The position numbers and the translations under genes were made by a program. This document shows positions 56,925 through 64,000 of a stretch of DNA of 64,000 nt, in pieces. Position 1 is the first letter of the stretch, and each line of letters begins with the position of its first letter. The DNA comes from Actinomycetaceae bacterium (GTDB taxonomy: Bacteria > Actinomycetota > Actinomycetes > Actinomycetales > Actinomycetaceae), in assembly GCA_030537795.1 (NCBI GenBank), contig JAUNVE010000003.1:1-64000 (forward strand), in the 5' to 3' direction. The notes below the pieces were generated by a model. It was given only the letters and a program-made list of their open reading frames with translations. It did no database searches and was not told the DNA's origin.

Positions 56925-58364
56925 ATGGAAACCCGCACCGAAGTTGATTTGCTCGGATCCCGTGAAGTTCCTGCAGATGTTTACTGGGGAATCCATACGC
57001 TACGAGCTATTGAGAACTTCCCGATTTCCGGCCGCAGAATCGACGACTTCCCGACTTTTGTTCGAGGAATGGTTCAAGTGAAGAAGGCGAGCGCTCGGGC
57101 TAACCGTCGCCTCAAGGTGTTGCCGCGTGACATAGCGGATGCCATCGAAGCTGCCTGTGATCGCATCCTTGATGAGGGTGCATGTATGGATCAGTTTCCG
57201 ACGGATGTGTTTCAGGGAGGCGCAGGCACATCCGTGAATATGAATACTAATGAAGTAATAGCCAATCTCGCCCTCGAAATGATTGGGGCAAATAAGGGCG
57301 ATTACCATCTGATTCATCCCAATGATGACGTCAATAAATCCCAGTCGACAAATGACGCATACCCAACAGGATTCCGTCTTGCGGTGTACGGAGAACTGAA
57401 AGAGCTGACGGTTTGTGTCGAAGAATTGATTGCTGCTCTCGACGCTAAAGGGAAAGAGTTTGACAGTATCTTGAAGATGGGGCGCACTCAGTTACAGGAT
57501 GCAGTTCCCATGACGCTGGGGCAGGAGTTTTCTGGGTTTGCTGTCACTTTGGCTGAAGATATGCGCATTATTGAGCGCGCAGCGGAGAATCTGCTGGAAG
57601 TTAATCTTGGTGCGACAGCCATTGGCACTAAACTGAATACCCCTGATGGCTATGCTTCGATTGCTTGCACAGAACTCGCAGATGTAACTGGTCTGCCTGT
57701 TAAACCGGCCAAGCATTTGGTGGAAGCCACGTCGGATACTGGCGCATTGGTGCTCGTGCATGCGGCACTGAAGCGTCTGGCCGGAAAACTATCGAAGATC
57801 TGTAATGATCTGCGTCTGCTGTCGTCCGGGCCACGCGCTGGCTTGGGCGAGATTTCGCTACCGGCACGTCAAGCGGGTTCGTCGATTATGCCAGCCAAGG
57901 TCAATCCCGTAATACCTGAGGTCGTCAATCAGGTCTGTTTTAAGGTGATTGGCAATGATGTGTGTATTGCGCTTGCCGCGGAGGCCGGACAATTGCAACT
58001 CAACGTGATGGAACCGGTGATTGCACAAGCAATCTATGAGTCGATGTCACTTATGGAAAATGCGACAAAAACGTTGGCTCGCAATTGTATTTCTGGAATC
58101 ACCGCCAATGAGGATGTTTGTCGCCAGCAGGTTCTCAACTCTATCGGAATTATTACGTATTTTAATGAGATCATCGGCCACCGAAATGGAGACCTTATTG
58201 GTCGGGAGGCGGCTAGGACAGGGAAAAACGTCGCTGAGCTTATTGTGGAAAAGGAATTGATGACGCAAGAGCAGGTTGAGTCGATTCTGTCGGTAGATAA
58301 CTTGGTCAATCCCGTGTATGCCGGTCGGGTATGGAGTGATGGGGAGAAGGGACTACCGAGCTGA
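56925..58364 (+). CDS. aspA: Aspartate ammonia-lyase
   Basis: AspA reversibly deaminates aspartate to fumarate. The 479-residue fumarase/aspartase-superfamily enzyme has [27 protein letters not shown] and the signature [11 protein letters not shown] near residue 325. Next to sdhCAB, it could supply fumarate as an electron acceptor or feed the C4 branch. The start is ATG 56925 with weak AATAGAG upstream. Confidence 0.94.
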   Translation: METRTEVDLLGSREVPADVYWGIHTLRAIENFPISGRRIDDFPTFVRGMVQVKKASARANRRLKVLPRDIADAIEAACDRILDEGACMDQFPTDVFQGGAGTSVNMNTNEVIANLALEMIGANKGDYHLIHPNDDVNKSQSTNDAYPTGFRLAVYGELKELTVCVEELIAALDAKGKEFDSILKMGRTQLQDAVPMTLGQEFSGFAVTLAEDMRIIERAAENLLEVNLGATAIGTKLNTPDGYASIACTELADVTGLPVKPAKHLVEATSDTGALVLVHAALKRLAGKLSKICNDLRLLSSGPRAGLGEISLPARQAGSSIMPAKVNPVIPEVVNQVCFKVIGNDVCIALAAEAGQLQLNVMEPVIAQAIYESMSLMENATKTLARNCISGITANEDVCRQQVLNSIGIITYFNEIIGHRNGDLIGREAARTGKNVAELIVEKELMTQEQVESILSVDNLVNPVYAGRVWSDGEKGLPS

Positions 58365-58970
58365 CGCGCGCATCGGGGAGTGATCTCAACTTCCAAAACA
58401 GATCCAACTTGTTATCGTCTTGAAGCAATTGGTTTGCAATCACGCCCTCCGTCCGTTAGGAATGAACGCTTTGATGCGGAGTAGTTTTTAGGGTGAGGGC
58501 GGCTTGGGGCAAGACTCGCAGGTCTGATAGTAGCGGTAGCTAAAGTGGCGTGATGAGCAGTTACGCGGCGTATTCGAAGTTTTTGAATGTCGCGGATGGC
58601 GCTAGGAGCCAGCGGTTTCACTAGGTCATGATGTGAGAATGCCATAAAAGTAGTGAGTGATAAGCACCCCTGCGATGGGTTATGTTTCATATTTTGGAAG
58701 ATTGTCCACAAATATTCTCATTGAGCTTTGACTTCGGGTCACTGATTTATACAGTGAAAACCTCAGGTCATGGTCTGAAACAGAACATGGTCGTCGAAAT
58801 ATCGCGCTACGTCACGGTGATGGTGAGAGAGTTTCTTTTGCGATTGGTGTGATTTTGAATAGTGTGCGCGTGGAGTTTGACGACATAGCTATACTGCGCT
58901 CTCCCTTTAGGTATTGACTGGACAGGACTGTGAGGGGCAACGATGAGCGGGCTAAAAGTTAAGGAGAGCC
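58365..58970. other. 606-bp intergenic stretch, little coding character
   Basis: I find no convincing gene. A minus-strand frame at 58412-58711 lacks family resemblance or a ribosome binding site. A perfect TTGTCCACA DnaA-box word lies at 58702-58710. Word variants occur near 58822 and 58903. The stretch is AT-richer than the neighbouring genes. Confidence 0.5.
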
Positions 58971-59279
58971 ATGAAACGTACTATCGCACTCCTCGTGTGT
59001 TTAATCGCAAGCGCGTCTTTTCTCCCGTCTCCGGTTAGTGAATCGGCACTGGGAGCCTCCCTAATGCCGATGAAACAAGGAGAACAGTTTTCCATTTTCC
59101 CCGAACCGGGGGTATATGTGATTCCGACAAAGAATGGAGGCTTTCAAAGAGCTCTTTTCAGCGGTCCCGCTGCTGGTGACGTGCTGTCTGTTGGGTGCCT
59201 GCCTGCGACTATCGGGAGCGGGGGTTATGCCACCAGATTATGCCCGATAGCAGACAGTGAAAAGCTTGAGGGTCAGTAA
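58971..59279 (+). CDS. Small secreted protein, paralogue of the 60042 product
   Basis: This 102-residue protein has a signal peptide (MKRTIALLVCLIASASFLPS) and a compact domain with FSIFPEPGVYVIPTKNGG, QRALFS, the cysteine in SVGCLPATIG and the cysteine in GGYATRLCPI. The two cysteines probably form a disulfide. I know no function. The ribosome binding site AAGGAG is part of the word AAGGAGAGCC directly before the ATG. Confidence 0.72.
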   Translation: MKRTIALLVCLIASASFLPSPVSESALGASLMPMKQGEQFSIFPEPGVYVIPTKNGGFQRALFSGPAAGDVLSVGCLPATIGSGGYATRLCPIADSEKLEGQ

Positions 59280-59315
59280 ATTCGCCGGTAGCACTTTGCC
59301 TGTAATGAGTGGTTC

Positions 59316-59340
59316 ATATGTGGAAAAGTTTTCCACATAT
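59316..59340. promoter_or_regulatory. 25-nt palindrome
   Basis: ATATGTGGAAAA (59316-59327) and TTTTCCACATAT (59329-59340) are perfect 12-bp complements around one central base. It precedes the lipoprotein gene by 76 bp. It could be an operator. Each arm also contains TTTTCCACA, which fits a relaxed DnaA-box consensus. Confidence 0.65.
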
Positions 59341-59415
59341 TTACCTTGGCGAGTTTGCTGGAGGGAACTGGGTTTGTAAAGTGAAAACCTCGGTGAGCGA
59401 TCTTGGGGGGATAGC

Positions 59416-60042
59416 GTGATCGTCAAAGGACTTCGCATTCTGGTTGGTGCTACCGCAGTCATCTGTGCGCTTGGTGGGTGCTCGACAAGCGAAGCAGAAA
59501 CCGAACCAACTCCCACTATCAGTTATCCGCCTGCTTCTTCGTCGACGGCTCCGTCAGAGATTCCGATTGCCGACGAACTTATTGCGCAACCTGACAATCC
59601 CTACCCCTTCCCGTTGCCGATACCGGGAGAACATATGCATGAAAACACTCAGCAGGGGGCGGAAGAATTCGCTTACTACTATATTGAGCAGCTTGGTTAC
59701 TTTAACAATATGAATGACATCAGCATTATGGAACCGCTGACGCATGAAGACTGCACAAGGTGCTGGCAAACCTATTCCGATGTGCAAGAGCAGTATGCGG
59801 AGGGGGCGTGGGCTGCTAACTTGCAATATGTTCCGGTAAAGGTGTGGGACTATACGCGGGATGAGGAAACTGGCGACATTGTGATAATCGTATTGGTTAT
59901 CAACGATGAATGGCTGTCTTATTCCAAGGAAGATTCCGAACCGGTTACGATGCCTGCCCGACGAGCTTTTTTCCAAGTCAATGTGGAGTGGAACGGACAA
60001 TGGCTAGCGAAAGCGACCTACGCCAAAATTGAGGAGAAATAG
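59416..60042 (+). CDS. DUF6318-like lipoprotein
   Basis: This 208-residue protein has a signal peptide with lipobox LGGC and a Pro/Ser/Thr-rich spacer. The domain has AEEFAYYYIEQLGYFNNMNDISIMEPL (here residues 82-108) and a CTRCWQTYSDVQEQYAEG block with two cysteines, which resembles the DUF6318 family of actinobacterial lipoproteins. Function is unknown. It starts at GTG 59416 and its stop overlaps the next start by one base. Confidence 0.72.
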   Translation: MIVKGLRILVGATAVICALGGCSTSEAETEPTPTISYPPASSSTAPSEIPIADELIAQPDNPYPFPLPIPGEHMHENTQQGAEEFAYYYIEQLGYFNNMNDISIMEPLTHEDCTRCWQTYSDVQEQYAEGAWAANLQYVPVKVWDYTRDEETGDIVIIVLVINDEWLSYSKEDSEPVTMPARRAFFQVNVEWNGQWLAKATYAKIEEK

Positions 60043-60866
60043 TGAAGATCGTACTCGTTAGTCTTATCCTCTCCATCATGAATTCTCCGTTTCTTCCAAC
60101 GAACATGGATGATTCAATTGTAAATAACCACACTTCAACACCCCTCGAAACTCCTGTGAAATTCTCAATGTTTCCCGAGGCCGGAGTATATGTGATTCCC
60201 ACGAAAAACGGTGGCACTCAAAGAGCACTTTCAGGCGGCACAGTCGATAGTGATGTATTGCTACTCGGCTGTATGCCGGGAACGGTCGGCCGCGGCGGCT
60301 ACGCGACGGCACTTTGCCCAATGCCTGAAAAACAATCGAAAGCGGCGTCTCAGAAAGCTGATTCTGAAACCGCCGAAGCCCCCCAAGACTCTCCGGAGGG
60401 CCCATCATTCGAAGAGCAACTTTTCACAGTGCTATCGGCCGCCACTCCGCCCTCGAGTGAACTACATATTCAACCCGACCAGGACTGGGTCTATACTCAG
60501 ATTCCGACGCTGGCCTATCTGACCAATACCTCTGGCAGCGAAAGTGGTTCTTTCGGCGGTGTGCAAGCCGAGGTGGAATGGTTTGCGTCAGAGTTCCGAA
60601 TTCAGTTTGAACCGGGTGCCGCCCCCGTTATCTCGCGGGTTCCCGGCGCCCCTTATCCGCATCATGAAATCGAGTACACCTATATGTCCGAGGGGGACTT
60701 CAGGCCGGCGGCAACAATTATGTGGGGCGCTGAGGTCACCATTAATGGGCGTTCTATCCGTTTTGAGCGCGTTGCCCAGACTCGAGTTCAGAATCATCAA
60801 AAGATCCGCGCAAAGGATGGCTACGCCGTGCTGACTGTTAACCCCAACGACAGGGCCGCACTCTGA
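60042..60866 (+). CDS. Secreted protein with paralogous N-domain and PKD-like C-domain
   Basis: This 274-residue protein repeats, near residues 40-100, the domain of the small secreted protein (FSMFPEAGVYVIPTKNGG, LLGCMPGTVG, GGYATALCPM). The C-terminal half (residues 140-265) has a YPHHEIEYTYMSEGDF stretch resembling PKD-like domains seen in many actinobacterial secreted proteins. The N-terminal signal is short. GAGGAG lies before GTG 60042, overlapping the lipoprotein stop. Confidence 0.68.
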   Translation: MKIVLVSLILSIMNSPFLPTNMDDSIVNNHTSTPLETPVKFSMFPEAGVYVIPTKNGGTQRALSGGTVDSDVLLLGCMPGTVGRGGYATALCPMPEKQSKAASQKADSETAEAPQDSPEGPSFEEQLFTVLSAATPPSSELHIQPDQDWVYTQIPTLAYLTNTSGSESGSFGGVQAEVEWFASEFRIQFEPGAAPVISRVPGAPYPHHEIEYTYMSEGDFRPAATIMWGAEVTINGRSIRFERVAQTRVQNHQKIRAKDGYAVLTVNPNDRAAL

Positions 60867-60888
60867 ACCGATATTTCAATCGCGTCGC

Positions 60889-61893
60889 CTAACCCGGCAG
60901 CGCGACGCGGTCACCATCGATGCATACCAACCCATCATGGGCTAGTGAGTTCACGATACGTATGGCGCGGCGCGTGTCGTCCGCACTGTCGAGGGCGGCC
61001 TGCGCAACAGTATCGAAAGAAACGGAAAGTATCCCGCGCTCGGCGTGATCGCATAGGAGAGCCATCACGCGCCCTCGTAACTGACGGTCGGTCCCGTTCC
61101 ATTTTTGTCGCGGTCGAGCGGCTTCTGCACCGGCAGGAGCCCCTGCCTGTAACCATCGGCAGGTCCACGCTACCGGACAATCCTCGCAAAGCGGAGCCCG
61201 GGATGTACATACCAGCGCCCCAAATTCCATAATGGCCGCCGACCATCGCGCGGCCGTCTCTGCCTCGGCCGGCAGCATCGCCACGGCTCTCTCTCGATCT
61301 ATTCGACGTGTGGCAGCGCCGGGCAGAGCAACCCCTCCGACTAGTCGAGCCAGCGTTCTGCGCACATTGGTGTCGATAACAGGGGTGCGCTCGCCGTATG
61401 CAAATGCGGCGACAGCTCCAGCAGTGTAAGTGCCGACTCCCGGAAGGCTCTCCAATTCTTTCGGGTCGCACGGAACCGTTCCGTTATGTTTCTCGACGAT
61501 CGCTTGGGCCGCCCGTTGCAGATTGCGAGCACGCCGTGGATAACCCAATCCCTGCCACACCGTGAGAATATCGGCCAGTGGCGCGTGCGCGAGATGTGCG
61601 GGTGTCGGCCAACGCTCCATCCACGTATGCCATTTGGGAAGAACCCTCGCAATAGGGGTTTGTTGGCTCATGACCTCACACACGAGCACGCCATATGCGT
61701 CGATACCTGGGCGCCGCCACGGTAGAGGGCGAGCATGCCCTCGGTACCACGTCACAATGGTGTCGACGACCTGCGAGATAGGAAAATTGTCGGGGATAAC
61801 CGGACGGGGCCCGGCGTTGCGCGCCGAGCCCCGTATGGGAATCTGTGTGTTAGGCTTCGCCTTCGGAGCTACCCGATGATCCCGCATTGACAT
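60889..61893 (-). CDS. mutY: A/G-specific adenine glycosylase MutY
   Basis: MutY removes adenine opposite 8-oxoguanine. The 334-residue protein has the helix-hairpin-helix ([20 protein letters not shown]) with the catalytic aspartate in VIDTNVRR. The Fe-S loop is CxnCxxC-like ([17 protein letters not shown]). The C-terminal half is shorter than the E. coli NUDIX-type domain, as in actinobacteria. The start is provisional: the frame from 61893 overlaps the aceE stop by 44 bases, and a later start is possible. Confidence 0.85.
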   Translation of the reverse strand: MSMRDHRVAPKAKPNTQIPIRGSARNAGPRPVIPDNFPISQVVDTIVTWYRGHARPLPWRRPGIDAYGVLVCEVMSQQTPIARVLPKWHTWMERWPTPAHLAHAPLADILTVWQGLGYPRRARNLQRAAQAIVEKHNGTVPCDPKELESLPGVGTYTAGAVAAFAYGERTPVIDTNVRRTLARLVGGVALPGAATRRIDRERAVAMLPAEAETAARWSAAIMEFGALVCTSRAPLCEDCPVAWTCRWLQAGAPAGAEAARPRQKWNGTDRQLRGRVMALLCDHAERGILSVSFDTVAQAALDSADDTRRAIRIVNSLAHDGLVCIDGDRVALPG

Positions 61894-64000
61894 TGAAGAG
61901 GTCGTATTTGTCGATCGCTTCCTTCACCGCGGAACGGTCGATCTTGCCGGCATCAGCCAGTCCCTGCAAAGCACGTACAGCCATCGATTCTGCATCGATC
62001 TTGTAGTGGCGGCGTGCTGCTGGACGGGTATCGGAAAAGCCGAACCCATCTGCGCCAAGCGTGTAGTATTCGCCCGGAACCCACTTTCGGATTTGATCTT
62101 GAACGAGGTGATCGAAATCGGAGGTCGCGATGGTGGGACCGTCAATTTCCTGCAACTTCTCGGTGAGGTAGGCGATACGCGGCTCCTTCTCGGGATGAAG
62201 GAAATTATGCTCGTCGACACGCAGACCATCACGACGCAACTCAGACCAGGAAGTTACTGAGTAAACTGCGGCTGCTACCCCCCAGTCTTCCGCAAGAAGT
62301 TTGCGTGCCTGACGCGCCCATGGCACCCCCACACCGGAGGCCAGGAGCTTAACCGTGGGGCCATCGCCCTCGGGAGCATCAACCTGGTAGATGCCCTTGA
62401 TAATGCCCTCCACATCGACATTTTCCGGTTCAGCCGGTTGCACGATGGGTTCGTTGTACACGGTCAGGTAGTACATGACATCTCGGTCGCGGCCGCTTTG
62501 ATTTGGTCCGTACATCCGCTCCAGACCATCGTAGACAATGTGGCGGATTTCGTAAGCGTACGCGGGATCGTAAATGACCATGGCGGTATTGGTGCCAGCA
62601 AGGATGGGGGAGTGGCCATCCATATGTTGTAGCCCTTCGCCGGCAAGCGTGGTGCGGCCGGCGGTAGCTCCAATTATGAAGCCGCGTGTCAACTGGTCGC
62701 CGGCTGCCCAGAATTGGTCGCCGGTGCGTTGGAATCCGAACATCGAGTAGAAGATGTAGAACGGAATCATGGGGAGGTTATGCGTGGCGTATGAAGTACC
62801 TACCACTTGCATGGCCGCCACCGAACCGGCCTCATTAATGCCGGTATGCATAATCTGTCCCTGCTGCGATTCTTTATAAGACAGCATCATATCCGCGTCA
62901 ACGGCCGTGTAGTTCTGGCCGTGAGTATTAAAGATCTTCGCGGTGGGGAATACAGCATCGAGACCGAAGGTGCGTGCTTCATCCGGAATAATCGGGACGA
63001 AGTGTTTGCCGATATTTTTGTCCTTGATGAGGTCCTTGAAAAGTCGCACGAGTGCCATGGTGGTGGCAACCTCTTGACTTCCAGATCCCCTGGCAAGCGC
63101 CTTGAAGGCCTTGTCCGCCGGCATTGGGAGCTGAGGATCCTCCCGATGGCGGGAGGGAAGGAAGCCACCGAGTTTTTCGCGACGTTCCAGCATGTATTGC
63201 AAAGCGGGGTCGTCAGCATCGGGCTTGTAGTACGGCGGTAGATAGGGATTTTCTTCCAGTTGCTCGTCGGTGATGGGAATGCGCAAGAGATCGCGCAGTC
63301 CCTTGAGATCTTCAACGGTCAGCTTCTTCATTTGGTGGGTTGCATTGCGGCCTGCGAAATGCGGGCCAAGCGCATAGCCCTTAATGGTGTGCGCCAAAAT
63401 AACGGTTGGCTGGCCGGTGTGCTCCATGGCTGCTTTATAAGCGGCGTAGACCTTGCGGTAATCATGACCACCGCGACGGAGCGCCCAGATTTCATCATCG
63501 GTCCAGTTTTTGACCATTTCCTTGGTACGCGGGTCGCGGCCAAAGAAATGCTCACGCACGTAGGCACCGTCGTTGGCTTTGAATGTCTGGTAGTCGCCGT
63601 CCAGGGTTTCATTCATGACATTGACGAGGGCGTGATCCTTGTCAGCTGCGAGGAGACGATCCCAGCCTCGTCCCCATACGACCTTAATGACATTCCAGCC
63701 GGCACCACGGAAGAAGGCTTCAAGTTCCTGGATGATCTTGCCGTTCCCGCGAACCGGGCCGTCAAGCCGCTGGAGGTTGCAGTTGACGACAAACGTCAGA
63801 TTATCGAGCCCCTGCTGCGCAGCATGCTGAAGCATACCTCGTGATTCAGGCTCATCCATTTCGCCATCGCCAAGGAAGGCCCACGTGTGTTGTTCAGAGG
63901 TATCCTTAATGCCGCGCATGTGAAGGTATTTGTCAAACCATGCTTGGAAAATAGCTTCTGCCGGGCCCAACCCCATCGACACGGTGGGGTATTCCCAAAA
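61850..64000 (-). CDS. aceE: Pyruvate dehydrogenase E1 component, N-terminus beyond the window
   Basis: AceE is the homodimeric thiamine-diphosphate E1 that decarboxylates pyruvate. About 716 residues lie inside the window. They include [16 protein letters not shown] (ThDP-binding GDG-type loop), [15 protein letters not shown] and the C-terminal transketolase-like domain. The reading frame is open at position 64000 and about 180-200 N-terminal residues lie outside, judged by the usual 900-residue length. It runs towards mutY on the same strand. Confidence 0.93.
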   Translation of the reverse strand, partial: FWEYPTVSMGLGPAEAIFQAWFDKYLHMRGIKDTSEQHTWAFLGDGEMDEPESRGMLQHAAQQGLDNLTFVVNCNLQRLDGPVRGNGKIIQELEAFFRGAGWNVIKVVWGRGWDRLLAADKDHALVNVMNETLDGDYQTFKANDGAYVREHFFGRDPRTKEMVKNWTDDEIWALRRGGHDYRKVYAAYKAAMEHTGQPTVILAHTIKGYALGPHFAGRNATHQMKKLTVEDLKGLRDLLRIPITDEQLEENPYLPPYYKPDADDPALQYMLERREKLGGFLPSRHREDPQLPMPADKAFKALARGSGSQEVATTMALVRLFKDLIKDKNIGKHFVPIIPDEARTFGLDAVFPTAKIFNTHGQNYTAVDADMMLSYKESQQGQIMHTGINEAGSVAAMQVVGTSYATHNLPMIPFYIFYSMFGFQRTGDQFWAAGDQLTRGFIIGATAGRTTLAGEGLQHMDGHSPILAGTNTAMVIYDPAYAYEIRHIVYDGLERMYGPNQSGRDRDVMYYLTVYNEPIVQPAEPENVDVEGIIKGIYQVDAPEGDGPTVKLLASGVGVPWARQARKLLAEDWGVAAAVYSVTSWSELRRDGLRVDEHNFLHPEKEPRIAYLTEKLQEIDGPTIATSDFDHLVQDQIRKWVPGEYYTLGADGFGFSDTRPAARRHYKIDAESMAVRALQGLADAGKIDRSAVKEAIDKYDLFNVNAGSSGSSEGEA

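Noticed and set aside
58412..58711. Minus-strand 99-codon reading frame
   Set aside because: No recognisable family, no ribosome binding site and no codon bias like its neighbours; treated as non-coding.

Overview
The window is a chromosomal segment of a mid-GC actinobacterium. The gene order and families (smc-ftsY-ffh, rpsP-khpA-rimM-trmD-rplS-lepB-rnhB-DUF2469-yraN-comM-dprA-xerC, rpsB-tsf-pyrH-frr-cdsA-rlmN-dxr-rip-ispG-proS, DUF3145, a translational ileS T-box, an IclR gene divergent from leuCD) point to the order Actinomycetales, most likely family Actinomycetaceae. The genus cannot be fixed from the sequence alone. Almost everything is core housekeeping. I see no insertion sequence, prophage, integron or CRISPR array.

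Layout: 0-2 kb holds the 3' half of tRNA-Glu, a glycosyltransferase and an IclR regulator on the minus strand. 2-10.6 kb carries leuCD, murA, plsC, a lipoprotein, gpsA, ddl, an ATP-grasp ligase and tRNA-His. 10.6-11.25 kb is a repeat-rich spacer leading into an ileS T-box. 11.25-25.9 kb holds ileS-folC, the PTS-dependent dihydroxyacetone kinase genes dhaKLM, ndk, smc, ftsY and ffh. 25.9-28 kb has an amidohydrolase and an inositol-monophosphatase-like gene that overlap tail to tail. 28.4-37.6 kb is the rpsP-to-xerC translation, secretion and competence cluster. 38-52.6 kb runs from rpsB to def and DUF3145, including MEP-pathway genes dxr and ispG and a FetAB-type exporter. 52.6-58.4 kb has a second repeat hotspot, an acyl-carrier-like protein without the carrier serine, sdhCAB and aspA. 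58.4-60.9 kb is a small island of secreted proteins and lipoproteins of unknown role. 61-64 kb has mutY and a truncated aceE on the minus strand.

The most striking signal is not a gene. A short word with consensus RTGAGWGAGCCTT is iterated throughout the window on both strands. By eye I count about 16 perfect copies of its 11-nt core ATGAGWGAGCC and about 16 more with one mismatch, against well under one perfect copy and about two one-mismatch copies expected by chance. Copies cluster in intergenic spacers (10.67-11.02, 28.06-28.20, 52.58-52.83 and 56.80-56.86 kb). They also lie inside genes, where they encode MSEPS- or GEPS-type peptides (folC N-terminus, fetA-like C-terminus) or act as part of a ribosome binding site. 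It behaves like an uptake-sequence-like or architecture-imparting word, or a small proliferating repeat.

Other points of interest are a TrmD-GNAT fusion, a strong palindrome between the IclR gene and leuC, several apparently leaderless genes, structured leaders before rplS and rpsB, DnaA-box-like sites away from any origin, and a paralogous secreted pair flanking a DUF6318-like lipoprotein.
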